Assembly (NCBI RefSeq): GCF_000282475.1
Contig: NZ_AKJF01000064.1
Span: 16,891-80,890 of the forward strand
Length of the DNA: 64,000 nucleotides
Direction: 5' to 3'
Source of the DNA: Pseudomonas sp. GM78
Lineage (GTDB): Bacteria; Pseudomonadota; Gammaproteobacteria; Pseudomonadales; Pseudomonadaceae
A program made the position numbers and the translations under genes. Under the pieces are notes generated by a model. It searched no databases, had not been told where the DNA came from, and saw only the letters and a list, made by a program, of their open reading frames with translations. Shown here one piece after another: positions 8,637-20,975 of this stretch (position 1 is its first letter; each line of letters starts with the position of its first letter).

Positions 8637-8645
8637 GGTTAATCA

Positions 8646-10343
8646 CTAACCCTGCTTGCTACGCAGCTCCTCGATGCTGATCTCGCGCATCCTGAATTTC
8701 TGGATCTTGCCAGTCACGGTCATTGGAAACTCTTCCACGAACTTGAAGTAACGTGGTGTCTTGAAGTGCGCGATGCGCTCCTTGCACCAGGCTTGCAGCT
8801 CCTGCTCGGTGGCACTATGGCCGGGGTGGAACTTGATCCAGGCAACGATCTCCTCGCCATAACGCGAGCAAGGAATGCCGATCACCTGCACGTCGGCCAC
8901 CGCCGGGTGGGTGAAGAAGAACTCTTCCAGTTCGCGTGGATAAATGTTCTCGCCGCCGCGGATGATCATGTCCTTGTTGCGCCCGGCAATGCACACGTAA
9001 CCCTCGTCATTCATGCTGGCCAGGTCACCGGTGTGCATCCAGCCCGCCTGATCGATGGCCTCCGCCGTGCCTTGCGGGTTATTCCAGTAACCGAGCATCA
9101 CACTGTAACCGCGCGTACAAAGCTCACCGATGGTGCCACGAGGCACCGGGTTGCCCGCTTCGTCGATGATCTTGCTTTCCAGCTGCGGCTGGGTACGGCC
9201 GACGGTGGTCACGCGCAACTCCAGGTCGTCCGAGGGACCGGTCTGCAACGACACCGGGCTGGTTTCCGTCATGCCGTAGGCAATCTGCACTTCGCTCATG
9301 TGCATTTCATTGATGACGCGACGCATCACCTCGATCGGGCAAGTCGCCCCGGCCATGATGCCGGTGCGCAGGCTCGACAGGTCGAATTCGGCGCGTTGCG
9401 GCTGATCGAGCATGGCGATGAACATGGTCGGTACACCGTAGAGTGCGGTGGCTTTTTCTTCGGCGACGGTGCTGAGGGTCAGCAGCGGATCGAACGCGTC
9501 GTTGGGGTAAATCATGGTGCTGCCGTGGGTGATGCAACCGAGGTTGCCCATGACCATGCCGAAGCAGTGGTACAACGGCACCGGGATCACCAGACGGTCG
9601 GCGGCGGTCAGGCCCAGGCTTTCGCCGACCATGTAGCCATTATTGAGAATGTTGTAGTGGCTCAGGGTTGCGCCCTTGGGGAAGCCGGTCGTGCCAGAGG
9701 TGTACTGGATGTTCACCGCCTGATCGAAGTGCAGGCTGTCCTGCCGCTCCTGCAGTTGCTCGACCGATACGCTGCCCGCCAGCCCGGTCATTTGCGCCCA
9801 GGGCAGGAAACCCTTTGGCGGCTGCGCGTCGAGGCTGATCACCCCGCGCAGTTCCGGCAGGCGCTCGCTGTGCAGTTTGCCGACGGATTGCTCTGCCAGT
9901 TCCGGCACCAGGCCCTGCAGCATGGCGTGATAGTCGGAGGTCTTGAAAGCGCCGGCGCTGACCAGCCATTGGCAGCCGGACTGCTTCAACACGTATTCGA
10001 GTTCGGAACTGCGATAGGCCGGGTTGATGTTGACCAGGATCACGCCGATCTTCGCGGTCGCGACCTGTGTAATGCACCATTGAGCACAGTTTGGCGCCCA
10101 GATTCCGAGGCGGTCGCCGGCCTGCAGGCCCAGCGCCAATAGTGCCCGGGCCTGCAGGTCTACTGCATCCGCCAGCTGCCGCCAGGTGTAGCGCAGCTGT
10201 TGATGGCGCACCACCAGCGCCTCCCCGGCCGGGTACTGCGCGACCGTATTGTCGAAGGCCTGGCCGATGGTCATCGCCAGCAAGGCTTTGTCCTGGGAAC
10301 CACGGGTGTAACTGCGTTGCGGGCTTGCACTGGGTTGATCCAT
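8646..10343 (-). CDS. AMP-dependent acyl-CoA ligase in the liu cluster
   Basis: A complete 565-residue ANL-superfamily ligase. Motifs: the P-loop [16 protein letters not shown] (about 218-233), YGMTETSP (about 356), the hinge/ATP motif GWMHTGDLA, and [18 protein letters not shown] with the C-terminal catalytic Lys region [11 protein letters not shown]. Closest in style to medium-chain fatty acyl-CoA/ACSF2-type ligases. It adenylates a carboxylic acid and transfers it to CoA in the cytoplasm. It is divergent from liuA, with the LiuR-type palindromes between, so co-regulation and a role in activating a branched-chain or terpenoid acid (isovalerate, citronellate/geranylate) are likely but not proven. 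Confidence 0.88.
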   Translation of the reverse strand: MDQPSASPQRSYTRGSQDKALLAMTIGQAFDNTVAQYPAGEALVVRHQQLRYTWRQLADAVDLQARALLALGLQAGDRLGIWAPNCAQWCITQVATAKIGVILVNINPAYRSSELEYVLKQSGCQWLVSAGAFKTSDYHAMLQGLVPELAEQSVGKLHSERLPELRGVISLDAQPPKGFLPWAQMTGLAGSVSVEQLQERQDSLHFDQAVNIQYTSGTTGFPKGATLSHYNILNNGYMVGESLGLTAADRLVIPVPLYHCFGMVMGNLGCITHGSTMIYPNDAFDPLLTLSTVAEEKATALYGVPTMFIAMLDQPQRAEFDLSSLRTGIMAGATCPIEVMRRVINEMHMSEVQIAYGMTETSPVSLQTGPSDDLELRVTTVGRTQPQLESKIIDEAGNPVPRGTIGELCTRGYSVMLGYWNNPQGTAEAIDQAGWMHTGDLASMNDEGYVCIAGRNKDMIIRGGENIYPRELEEFFFTHPAVADVQVIGIPCSRYGEEIVAWIKFHPGHSATEQELQAWCKERIAHFKTPRYFKFVEEFPMTVTGKIQKFRMREISIEELRSKQG

Positions 10344-10421
10344 GACGACCCCTATTGTCTTTATTGATGGGCTACCGACGCTTTCGCGTTCTATCTTGAA
10401 CTGCCTCTACTCTCGCTCAAG

Positions 10422-10480
10422 TTGACGTTAACGTAAAGGGCGATTGACAGCCTTTCGTCACAGGTTTACGTTAACGTAAA
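10422..10480. promoter_or_regulatory. two LiuR-type operators between the ligase gene and liuA
   Basis: Site 1, TTGACGTTAACGTAAA (10422-10437), and site 2, the perfect palindrome TTTACGTTAACGTAAA (10465-10480), share the core of the liuR promoter dyad. Their centres are 43 bp apart, about four helical turns, so two dimers would sit on the same face. TTGACA at 10444-10449 with TACGTT 17 bp downstream is a possible liuA promoter overlapping site 2. Site 1 is suited to the divergent ligase promoter. Confidence 0.75.
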
Positions 10481-10535
10481 GGTGAGAGCCGAACCATTGC
10501 CCTCTCCGCCCAACAAAAAAGCCAAAAGGTGACCC

Positions 10536-11699
10536 ATGAGCTACCCATCCCTGAACTTTGCCCTCGGTGAAACCATCGACATGCTGCGCGATCAGGTTCA
10601 GTCCTTCGTCGCCAAGGAGATCGCCCCGCGCGCCGCCCAGATCGACATCGACAACCTGTTCCCCGCTGACCTGTGGCGCAAATTCGGCGACATGGGCCTG
10701 CTGGGCATTACCGTGCCGGAAGAGTACGGCGGTGCCGGCCTGGGTTACCTGGCGCACGTGGTCGCGATGGAAGAAATCAGCCGTGGCTCGGCCTCTGTGG
10801 CCCTGTCCTATGGCGCGCACTCCAACCTCTGCGTCAACCAGATCAACCGCAATGGCAACCACGAACAGAAATCCAAATACCTGCCGAAGCTGATCAGCGG
10901 CGAACACATCGGCGCCCTGGCCATGAGTGAGCCGAACGCCGGTTCCGACGTGGTCTCGATGAAGTTGCGTGCCGACAAACGCGGCGATCACTACGTGCTC
11001 AACGGCAGCAAGACCTGGATCACCAACGGTCCGGATGCCAACACCTACGTGATCTACGCCAAGACCGACCTGGAAAAAGGCCCCCACGGCATCACCGCCT
11101 TCATCGTCGAGCGCGACTGGAAAGGCTTCAGCCGCAGCAACAAGTTCGACAAGCTCGGCATGCGCGGCTCGAACACCTGCGAGCTGTTCTTCGATGACGT
11201 GGAAGTGCCAGAAGAGAACATCCTCGGCGTGCTCAACGGCGGCGTGAAGGTGCTGATGAGCGGCCTCGACTACGAGCGCGTCGTCCTCTCCGGCGGCCCG
11301 ACCGGGATCATGCAGGCCTGCATGGACCTGATCGTGCCGTACATCCACGACCGCAAGCAGTTCGGCCAGAGCATCGGCGAGTTCCAGCTGATCCAGGGCA
11401 AGGTCGCCGACATGTACACCCAGCTCAATGCCAGCCGTGCCTATCTGTATGCCGTGGCCCAGGCCTGCGAGCGCGGCGAAACCACGCGCAAGGACGCCGC
11501 CGGCGTGATCCTCTACAGCGCCGAGCGCGCCACGCAAATGGCCCTCGACGCGATCCAGATTCTCGGTGGCAATGGCTACATCAACGAGTTCCCGGCCGGT
11601 CGCCTGCTGCGTGACGCCAAGCTGTACGAAATCGGCGCGGGCACCAGTGAAATCCGTCGCATGCTGATCGGCCGCGAACTGTTCAACGAAACCCGCTAA
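10536..11699 (+). CDS. liuA: isovaleryl-CoA dehydrogenase
   Basis: 387 residues, the standard length. ACAD signatures [16 protein letters not shown] (about 127-142) and the C-terminal segment [14 protein letters not shown] are clear. The catalytic base is E247 in [13 protein letters not shown], the helix-G position typical of isovaleryl-CoA dehydrogenases rather than the C-terminal position of MCAD types; this supports the assignment. It converts isovaleryl-CoA to 3-methylcrotonyl-CoA, passing electrons to ETF. First gene of liuABCD, with AAGGTG just before the ATG and 12 nt to liuB. Confidence 0.93.
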   Translation: MSYPSLNFALGETIDMLRDQVQSFVAKEIAPRAAQIDIDNLFPADLWRKFGDMGLLGITVPEEYGGAGLGYLAHVVAMEEISRGSASVALSYGAHSNLCVNQINRNGNHEQKSKYLPKLISGEHIGALAMSEPNAGSDVVSMKLRADKRGDHYVLNGSKTWITNGPDANTYVIYAKTDLEKGPHGITAFIVERDWKGFSRSNKFDKLGMRGSNTCELFFDDVEVPEENILGVLNGGVKVLMSGLDYERVVLSGGPTGIMQACMDLIVPYIHDRKQFGQSIGEFQLIQGKVADMYTQLNASRAYLYAVAQACERGETTRKDAAGVILYSAERATQMALDAIQILGGNGYINEFPAGRLLRDAKLYEIGAGTSEIRRMLIGRELFNETR

Positions 11700-11711
11700 A
11701 CGGAGCTGTCC

Positions 11712-13319
<1,608 letters not shown>

Positions 13320-13328
13320 TCTCGAACC

Positions 13329-13418
13329 TGTAGGAGCGAGGCTTGCCCGCGAACAGGCATAACGCGGTGCAACAGGGACACCGCGGTGCTTCCTTCGCGG
13401 GCAAGCCTCGCTCCTACA
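13329..13418. repeat. inverted REP pair inside the liu operon
   Basis: Arms 13329-13353 and 13394-13418 (GTAGGAGCGAGGCTTGCCCGCGAA type). It lies in the 126-nt liuB-liuC gap of an otherwise tightly packed operon and can fold in the mRNA. Confidence 0.88.
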
Positions 13419-13445
13419 AGGACAGAGTTGTGGAGACGGATGAAT

Positions 13446-14260
13446 ATGAGCGACTTCAACACCCTCGAACTGCTGACCGACCCCCGTGGCTTTGCCACGC
13501 TGTGGCTCAGCCGTGAAGAAAAGAACAACGCGTTCAATGCCCAGATGATCCGCGAACTGATCCTCGCCCTGGACAAGGTAGCGAGTGATGCGAACCTGCG
13601 TTTCCTGCTGGTACGTGGCCGCGGCAAGCACTTCAGCGCGGGCGCCGACCTGGCCTGGATGCAGCAATCGGCCGAACTCGATTACGCCACCAACCTCGAC
13701 GACGCCCGTGAACTGGCGGAATTGATGTACAACCTCGCCAAGCTGAAAATCCCGACCCTGGCCGTGGTGCAAGGCGCGGCGTTTGGCGGTGCCCTGGGCC
13801 TGATCAGTTGCTGTGACATGGCCATCGGCGCCGATGACGCGCAGTTCTGCCTGTCGGAAGTGCGTATCGGCCTGGCGCCGGCCGTAATCAGCCCGTTCGT
13901 GGTGCAAGCCATGGGCGAGCGCGCCACGCGACGTTATGCCTTGACCGCCGAGCGTTTCGGCGGGCAACGGGCCCGGGAACTCGGCCTGTTGTCGGAGAGT
14001 TACCCGACGGCCGAGCTGGAACAGAAAATCGAGCAATGGATCGACAACCTGCTGCTCAACAGCCCGGCCGCCATGCGCGCCAGCAAGGACTTGCTGCGTG
14101 AAGTCGGCGACGGCACGCTGACCCCGTCCCTGCGTCGCTACACCGAGAACGCCATCGCCCGCATCCGCGTCAGTCCCGAAGGCCAGGAAGGCCTGCGCGC
14201 CTTTCTGCAAAAACGTCCGCCGAGCTGGCAAGCCGCAACCACCACCAAGGAGCCGCGTTG

Positions 14261-14261
<1 letters not shown>
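13446..14261 (+). CDS. liuC: 3-methylglutaconyl-CoA hydratase / gamma-carboxygeranoyl-CoA hydratase
   Basis: 271 residues from the second of two in-frame ATGs; the first (13440) is only 4 nt after GGAG (13432-13435) while 13446 has a 10-nt spacer, so either may be used. Enoyl-CoA hydratase/isomerase fold with the oxyanion-hole motifs GKHFSAGADLAWM and VVQGAAFGGALGLISCCDMA, and the downstream LSEVRIGLAPAVISP with the catalytic Glu. In the liu pathway it hydrates 3-methylglutaconyl-CoA to HMG-CoA. Its stop overlaps the liuD start by one base. The frame is open back to 13386, but that is REP sequence. Confidence 0.9.
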
Positions 14262-16216
<1,955 letters not shown>

Positions 16217-16220
16217 CAGG

Positions 16221-16254
16221 CAGGCCGGTCCCGCGCATGGCGCGGGCCGGCCTG
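16221..16254. terminator. long GC hairpin between convergent liuD and S24 regulator genes
   Basis: Fifteen base pairs (CAGGCCGG + CCCGCGC with its complement), one bulged T at 16229 and an ATG triloop. It lacks a T run, so bidirectional termination is likely rather than certain. Confidence 0.55.
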
Positions 16255-16255
16255 G

Positions 16256-16894
16256 CTAGAACTTGACGGTCGCCTGGACTACCACGCCGATGATTCGGCA
16301 CTCATCGGTGAACAGGCTTTTCGGATAGGTCGGATTGAGCGGGACCAGGTAACGCTGCCCGCCCTCTTCGCTCAACTTGCGGAAAATCGCTTCGCTGCTG
16401 TCGGGCCATTGCGCGATCACCAGCTTGCCCGGCACCGCGTCCACGTCCGGGTCCACCAGGATCAACATGCCCTCGGCAACGCTGGGGCCGCTGGGTGCGG
16501 TCATGGCATCGCCAACCACCGTCAGCCAGAACGCCGCGCCTCGGGCATGGTAGTCCGACAGTTCGAAGCGGTACGGCGCCCGCTCTCCATCGCGCACCTG
16601 CGCGGTGTCCCGCCAGTCACTGACCGGGTAGCGAAAGTACGGGTTGTACTTTTGCGTCAGGCAAACCTCGTCGTCCTGTTCCTGCGCCGGCTCGCGAATC
16701 ACCAGCGCCACTTCGAGGAAATCCAGGCCCAGGGCCTGCAGCACCCGATTCATGTCATCGATGCCGGGCTGACGGCGTTTTGTCAGCCAATGCCCGATAC
16801 CACCCTGGGACATCCCGAGGCGGTCGGCGAGTATTTCCTGAGTGATCTTGAGCTCACTCATCTTGGACTTGACCAACGCTATCCATTTATCCAT
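16256..16894 (-). CDS. PrtR/LexA-like XRE regulator with S24 domain lacking the Ser nucleophile
   Basis: 212 residues from the ATG at 16894 (MDKWIALVKSKMSEL); the frame extends 14 codons further but that part is not family-like. N-terminal HTH_XRE (about 5-60; ITQEILADRLGMSQGGIGHW) and a C-terminal S24/LexA fold (about 115-205). The LexA-type motif reads GDAM at 128-131, so the usual nucleophilic Ser is Ala130 (codon GCC); Lys173 in FRKL is a candidate for the partner Lys. No Ala-Gly or Cys-Gly cleavage bond is evident in the linker. Family members repress pyocin/prophage genes. This one is predicted not to self-cleave, and it stands alone beside a DUF6124 gene, without phage genes. Confidence 0.85.
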   Translation of the reverse strand: MDKWIALVKSKMSELKITQEILADRLGMSQGGIGHWLTKRRQPGIDDMNRVLQALGLDFLEVALVIREPAQEQDDEVCLTQKYNPYFRYPVSDWRDTAQVRDGERAPYRFELSDYHARGAAFWLTVVGDAMTAPSGPSVAEGMLILVDPDVDAVPGKLVIAQWPDSSEAIFRKLSEEGGQRYLVPLNPTYPKSLFTDECRIIGVVVQATVKF

Positions 16895-16942
16895 GTGCGG
16901 CACGATACGTGGCGAGCCTCGCCCGACAAAACACAAAATGTA

Positions 16943-16977
16943 GTATTAATACAATTGTCATAAATACATAACGTATT
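16943..16977. promoter_or_regulatory. palindromic operators between divergent S24 regulator and DUF6124 genes
   Basis: A 10-bp perfect palindrome GTATTAATAC (16943-16952) and, 10 bp on, a dyad AATAC-N5-GTATT (16963-16977). Both use the same GTATT/AATAC half-site in opposite orders. In a 129-bp divergent intergenic region, binding by the XRE regulator is a reasonable inference. Confidence 0.5.
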
Positions 16978-17023
16978 AGGATGGATTCACGGATCTGAAT
17001 TTATCACGGAGCACGCCTTGACC

Positions 17024-17365
17024 ATGAATCCACCCAGCAACGACTTGCCCGACATACAAATCGATACGTCCCTCAACTCACCGCAGGGTTCTGCCGCCGC
17101 ACAGCGAGCGCTGGATTACTACTTGAAACCAGCTGTTGCAGAGGAAGCGGTACAAGCGCATCTCTTTGACGTAAACCGTAACATCGGCATCGAGGAAGCC
17201 CTGGTGCATGCTTCGGGGCTGCTGCGTTGTGCGGCCGCCACCGCCTACGAGTCAGCCAACCACCTGCACGGTGCGCATCGGGATTTGGCGCTCTCGACCG
17301 TGCATATGATCGACATGGCAAAGGCCATGGTGAACCGCTCCCTGGAGGGCGGCAAGAATGGGTAG
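17024..17365 (+). CDS. DUF6124 (formerly DUF3077) family protein
   Basis: 113 residues, a small acidic helical protein with the family pattern: a proline/aspartate-rich start, ALDYYLKP, then a helical half with ALVHASGLLRCAAATAYESA and a C-terminal MIDMAKAMVNRSL. The family is widespread in Pseudomonas and has no known function. A TTG at 17018 has the better-spaced GGAG (6 nt) and may be the true start, adding two residues. It is divergent from the S24 regulator, a neighbourhood suggesting control by it. Confidence 0.75.
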   Translation: MNPPSNDLPDIQIDTSLNSPQGSAAAQRALDYYLKPAVAEEAVQAHLFDVNRNIGIEEALVHASGLLRCAAATAYESANHLHGAHRDLALSTVHMIDMAKAMVNRSLEGGKNG

Positions 17366-17424
17366 GAGGAAGGTGCGGAACAGAAGGACAGGAAAGAGTT
17401 TTCCCGACGCGCAGACGAAAACGT

Positions 17425-17454
17425 TTGACTTGCAAACGAGAATGATTATTATTG
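17425..17454 (+). promoter_or_regulatory. prrF promoter overlapped by a Fur box
   Basis: TTGACT (17425-17430) and TATTAT (17447-17452) at 16-bp spacing give a strong sigma-70 promoter. The overlapping GAGAATGATTATTATTG (17438-17454) fits the Fur consensus, so Fe-Fur should block it. Confidence 0.85.
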
Positions 17455-17458
17455 CATC

Positions 17459-17571
17459 AACTGATCGCGAGATCAGTCGATGGACCAGGTGACCTTAGGT
17501 CGGTCTCCTGGACTATCTCCTCATCAGGCTAATCACGGTTTTTGACCCGGCTTTTTGCCGGGTCTTTTTTT
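17459..17571 (+). ncRNA. prrF: PrrF iron-responsive small RNA
   Basis: About 113 nt starting AACTGATCGCGAGATCAG, with the conserved PrrF core GACTATCTCCTCATCAGG followed by CTAATCACGG, the segment that pairs with target mRNAs (sodB, sdh, acnB and others in known species). It ends with a terminator stem GACCCGGC/GCCGGGTC (17544-17551, 17557-17564) and seven T's. Under low iron, loss of Fur repression lets PrrF repress iron-rich enzymes. Only one copy lies here, unlike the tandem pair of P. aeruginosa; whether to call it prrF1 or prrF2 cannot be decided. Confidence 0.92.
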
Positions 17572-17710
17572 GCCAGTTTTCTGGCTTATGGCTTCAGGCT
17601 AATGAAGTCTTGATGTGTCGCAAATTCGATGGCGCGGATCATATCAAAACAATGTTAGTTGGCAAGAGAAGCCTTAAACCATTGGGGCAAACTAATGGCA
17701 AATAGCACTT

Positions 17711-17729
17711 GAGAATCAATCGCATAATC
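17711..17729. promoter_or_regulatory. orphan Fur-like box
   Basis: GAGAATCAATCGCATAATC matches 12 of 19 positions of the Fur consensus. No gene starts to its right on the plus strand, and the minus-strand gene ends 45 bp away. The rest of 17572-17773 holds a short GGCGTC/GACGCC dyad (17743-17759) and nothing else I can name. Confidence 0.4.
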
Positions 17730-17773
17730 TCTAAGCTGCGACGGCGTCAGGGAGGACGCCCCCCCTCAGATTA

Positions 17774-19384
17774 TCAATACACGGCTATATGTGAGTCCGC
17801 TCGCGGCTCGGTCCCGCCACACAACACGCCGGTGACAGGGTCGCGCAAAATGATTTGCCCACGCCCGTAACTCGTGCGATCGCACACCACCTCGACTTCG
17901 TGCCCACGACGAGCCAGTGCCGCCGCCATGTCTCGCGAAGTGTCCTGTTCGATGCCAACCTTCATTTCGCCCAACCACTGCCAGCGCGGCGCATCCAGGG
18001 CCGCTTGTGGGTTGAGCCCGAAATCCACCAGGTTCATGACCATCTGCACATGCCCCTGGGGCTGCATGTAGCCGCCCATCACGCCGAAAGGTCCCAGCGC
18101 CTGACCGTCCTTGCTGAGAAACCCGGGAATGATGGTGTGGAACGTCTTTTTCCCGGGTGCCAGGCAATTGGCGTGAGCGGGATCGAGGCTGAACTCTTCA
18201 CCGCGGTTTTGCAGGGCAATACCGCTATCGGGCAACACCACGCCAGACCCAAAACCGTGATAATTGCTCTGGATGAATGAAACCATGTTGCCGTCGGCGT
18301 CGGCGGTGGCCAGGTAGACGGTGCCACTGGCATGGGGATCGCCCGGTTTGGGTGCCACCGCGCGGTCGCCGATCTGTGCCCGACGCTGGCTGGCATAGGC
18401 GTCGCTGAGCAAATCGTCCACGGCGACCCGCATGTGCTGTGGGTCGGTGATGTAGTGCAGTCCATCGCTATAAGCGAGCTTCATGGCTTCGAGCTGACGG
18501 TGCCAGGTCTGTTGGCTGTCACGGTGGTCGAAAGCAAATCCTTCGAGAATCTTCAGCGTCATCAAGGCCACCAGTCCCTGGCCGCTGGGCGGAATCTCCC
18601 AGACGTCGACACCGCGGTAATTGACCTTGATCGGCTCGACCCACTGGGCGCGGTAGTCTTGCAAATCGCTGGCGCGCAGATAACCGCCCGTGGCGCGCGA
18701 ATGGGCGTCCAGGCGTTGCGCCAGCGCCCCGCGATAAAAGCTTTCACAACCGGTGGCCGCCAGTTCACTCAAGGTGCGTGCCTGGGCCGGGTTACGAAAC
18801 AGTTCGCCTGCGCGCGGTGCGCGGCCGTCAATCAGAAAGGTTTCGAACCAGCTGTCGAGCACGTCGCTGCGATCAGGGGTGAAGTCCTCCAGCGCGGTTT
18901 GCCACTGCAACGCAACCACCGGCGACACCGGAAAACCATCGCGCGCCAAGCTGATTGCTGGCTGCAACAGATCGGCAAAGGGCAGGCGACCAAACCGCGT
19001 GGACAACTCTGCCCAGGCGGATGGACAACCCGGTACGGTCACAGGCGTCCAGCCATGCAGGGGCATTTTTTCATGACCGGCCGCCTTCACCGCCTCGATG
19101 CTCAAGGCTTGCGGGGCTGCACCGTTGGCGTTCAGACCGTGCAGTTTGTCTTGGGTCCAGACCAACGCAAAGGCGTCGCCGCCAATCCCGCAGCCGGTGG
19201 GCTCGACCACCGTCAGGGCCGCCGCCGTGGCAATCGCCGCATCGATGGCATTGCCACCGCGACGCATCATTTCAATCCCGGCTTCGGCGGCCAATGGCTG
19301 TGAGGCGGCGACCATGCCGCGTTTGGCGAAGACACTTTGACGTTGTGAGGCGTAGGGATACTCATGGGCAGAAAACTTGAACAT
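17774..19384 (-). CDS. gamma-glutamyltransferase family enzyme, no signal peptide
   Basis: 536 residues from the ATG at 19384; the frame is open further upstream but overlaps the preceding ATPase gene and looks unlike the family. Ntn-hydrolase of the GGT type: RGGNAIDAAIATAAAL near 42-57, and the auto-processing nucleophile at about Thr355 in HASGTVYLATADADGN, aligned with the TTHYSVVDKDGN of E. coli Ggt. Classic Ggt is periplasmic, but here there is no export signal, so a cytosolic hydrolase of gamma-glutamyl compounds or an acylase-like activity is likely. It closes an operon with an amino-acid-type ABC importer, 31 nt behind the ATPase gene. Confidence 0.88.
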   Translation of the reverse strand: MFKFSAHEYPYASQRQSVFAKRGMVAASQPLAAEAGIEMMRRGGNAIDAAIATAAALTVVEPTGCGIGGDAFALVWTQDKLHGLNANGAAPQALSIEAVKAAGHEKMPLHGWTPVTVPGCPSAWAELSTRFGRLPFADLLQPAISLARDGFPVSPVVALQWQTALEDFTPDRSDVLDSWFETFLIDGRAPRAGELFRNPAQARTLSELAATGCESFYRGALAQRLDAHSRATGGYLRASDLQDYRAQWVEPIKVNYRGVDVWEIPPSGQGLVALMTLKILEGFAFDHRDSQQTWHRQLEAMKLAYSDGLHYITDPQHMRVAVDDLLSDAYASQRRAQIGDRAVAPKPGDPHASGTVYLATADADGNMVSFIQSNYHGFGSGVVLPDSGIALQNRGEEFSLDPAHANCLAPGKKTFHTIIPGFLSKDGQALGPFGVMGGYMQPQGHVQMVMNLVDFGLNPQAALDAPRWQWLGEMKVGIEQDTSRDMAAALARRGHEVEVVCDRTSYGRGQIILRDPVTGVLCGGTEPRADSHIAVY

Positions 19385-19415
19385 GGCAGGACTCACACAA
19401 ATGGGTTGGACGGAC

Positions 19416-20195
19416 TCAAAGCACGCGACTGAGAAACGCTCGGGTACGGGCATGCTTCGGCTGGCTGAAGATCTGTTCGGGCGGCCCCTGCTCGATCAGT
19501 TCACCTTGATCGAGCACCACCACCCGGTCGGCCACCTCGCGGGCAAAACCCATCTCGTGGGTGACCACGACCATGGTCATGCCCTCCTCGGCCAGTTCCT
19601 TCATCACTTGCAGCACTTCGCCGACTGTCTCCGGGTCCAGGGCGCTGGTGGGCTCGTCGAACAGCATCGCCTGGGGTTTCATCGCCAGCGCCCGGGCAAT
19701 GGCAACCCGCTGCTGCTGGCCACCGGACAACATCGACGGATAGTGATCGGCTTTCTCCGCCAACCCGACGCGCTTGAGCAGCGCCCTCGCCTGTTCCACC
19801 GCCGCCGCACGAGACACGCCCAAGACCTGGATCGGCGCTTCGATGATGTTTTCCAGGGCCGTCATGTGCGGAAACAGGTTGAAGCGCTGGAACACCATGC
19901 CGATGTCCCGGCGCTGGCGCGCGATGTTGCGTTCCGAGTCGCGGGCCAGGCTGCCATCGGCCCGGGTGCGGTAGCCCATCGGCCGACCGCCGACACGAAT
20001 CTGCCCGGACTGGATATCTTCCAGCAGGTTGATGCAGCGGATAAAGGTGGTTTTGCCGGAACCGGAAGCGCCGATCAGCACCACCACTTCACCGCGCCTC
20101 ACTTGCAGTGAAATGCCCTTGAGAATTTCCAGGTCACCGAAAGACTTGTGAATATCCAGCGCCTCGATGACCAGCTCTTCACTCATGTGTGCCAT
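19416..20195 (-). CDS. polar amino acid ABC transporter, ATP-binding protein
   Basis: 259 residues with Walker [10 protein letters not shown] (about 43-51), Q-loop in [14 protein letters not shown], signature [15 protein letters not shown], Walker [14 protein letters not shown] and the switch His in [10 protein letters not shown]. This is the GlnQ/HisP class. The ATG at 20195 follows the permease stop directly and has GGGGG about 7 nt upstream; the ATG three codons on has no ribosome site. Confidence 0.92.
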   Translation of the reverse strand: MAHMSEELVIEALDIHKSFGDLEILKGISLQVRRGEVVVLIGASGSGKTTFIRCINLLEDIQSGQIRVGGRPMGYRTRADGSLARDSERNIARQRRDIGMVFQRFNLFPHMTALENIIEAPIQVLGVSRAAAVEQARALLKRVGLAEKADHYPSMLSGGQQQRVAIARALAMKPQAMLFDEPTSALDPETVGEVLQVMKELAEEGMTMVVVTHEMGFAREVADRVVVLDQGELIEQGPPEQIFSQPKHARTRAFLSRVL

Positions 20196-20196
20196 C

Positions 20197-20964
20197 TCAA
20201 CGCCCCCTCAACAGTTTCATGGTGTTGCGCCCGAACATCCGGCTGGCGGCCGGTGCCGGACGATCGGACTGACCGAAGCGTTTTTCCAGCCAGCGCTGGA
20301 AGAAGCCCCACAGCGTGGTCAGTGCCAGGAAGTAGATGGCCACGACCAGGTACAACTCGAACACGCGGAAAGTCGCCGAGGTCACCATTTGCGTGCTGAG
20401 CAGCAACTCCTGTACCCCGATGACGCTGACCAGCGTGGTGTTTTTCAACATCACGTTGAACTCGTTGCCCAGCGGCGGCACGATCACCCGGAATGCCTGG
20501 GGCAGGACGATGCGCCGCATCAACTTGGCGAAGGTCATGCCCAGGGAGCGCCCGGCCTCGTATTGGCCCTTGTCCACCGCACCGATACCGGCACGGATGA
20601 TCTCGGCCATGTACGCGCCTTCGTTCAGGCCCAGGGCGATGATCGCGGCCTGGATGTTGCCGGGCACGACGATCCAGCCGAGATCCAGGTCCTCAAAGCG
20701 GAAAATGCCCCCCGCCGCCAATGCCGTGTACAGGAACACGATCTGCACCAGCAACGGCGTGCCGCGCATCAGCCAGACATAGAAACGCACCGGGTACTGC
20801 AACAGCGGGTTACTCGACAGCTTCATCAACGCCGCGATCAGCCCCAGGACGCAACCGAGCAACATCGCCGACACGCTGATCAGGCAGGTCAGCCACAGCC
20901 CCGTCAGGTAGACATCGCTGGGCTGCAACAGGTACTGCCAGAACACATCCCAATTGAAATTCAT
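20197..20964 (-). CDS. polar amino acid ABC transporter, permease
   Basis: 255 residues, HisM/GlnP family, with five hydrophobic segments and the EAA loop ([29 protein letters not shown]). Only one permease gene is present, so the pore should be a homodimer. It is 11 nt downstream of the binding-protein gene and abuts the ATPase gene. Confidence 0.92.
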   Translation of the reverse strand: MNFNWDVFWQYLLQPSDVYLTGLWLTCLISVSAMLLGCVLGLIAALMKLSSNPLLQYPVRFYVWLMRGTPLLVQIVFLYTALAAGGIFRFEDLDLGWIVVPGNIQAAIIALGLNEGAYMAEIIRAGIGAVDKGQYEAGRSLGMTFAKLMRRIVLPQAFRVIVPPLGNEFNVMLKNTTLVSVIGVQELLLSTQMVTSATFRVFELYLVVAIYFLALTTLWGFFQRWLEKRFGQSDRPAPAASRMFGRNTMKLLRGR

Positions 20965-20975
20965 CCGCTTTGCCC

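Noticed and set aside
8335-8646. Short open frames over crcY and the following REP pair
   Set aside because: The region has a sigma-54 promoter, CA motifs and terminator of a regulatory RNA; the frames have no ribosome site and include REP sequence.
13386-13445. Upstream extension of liuC into the REP pair
   Set aside because: The extra residues are translated REP sequence; ribosome site and family start lie at 13440-13446.
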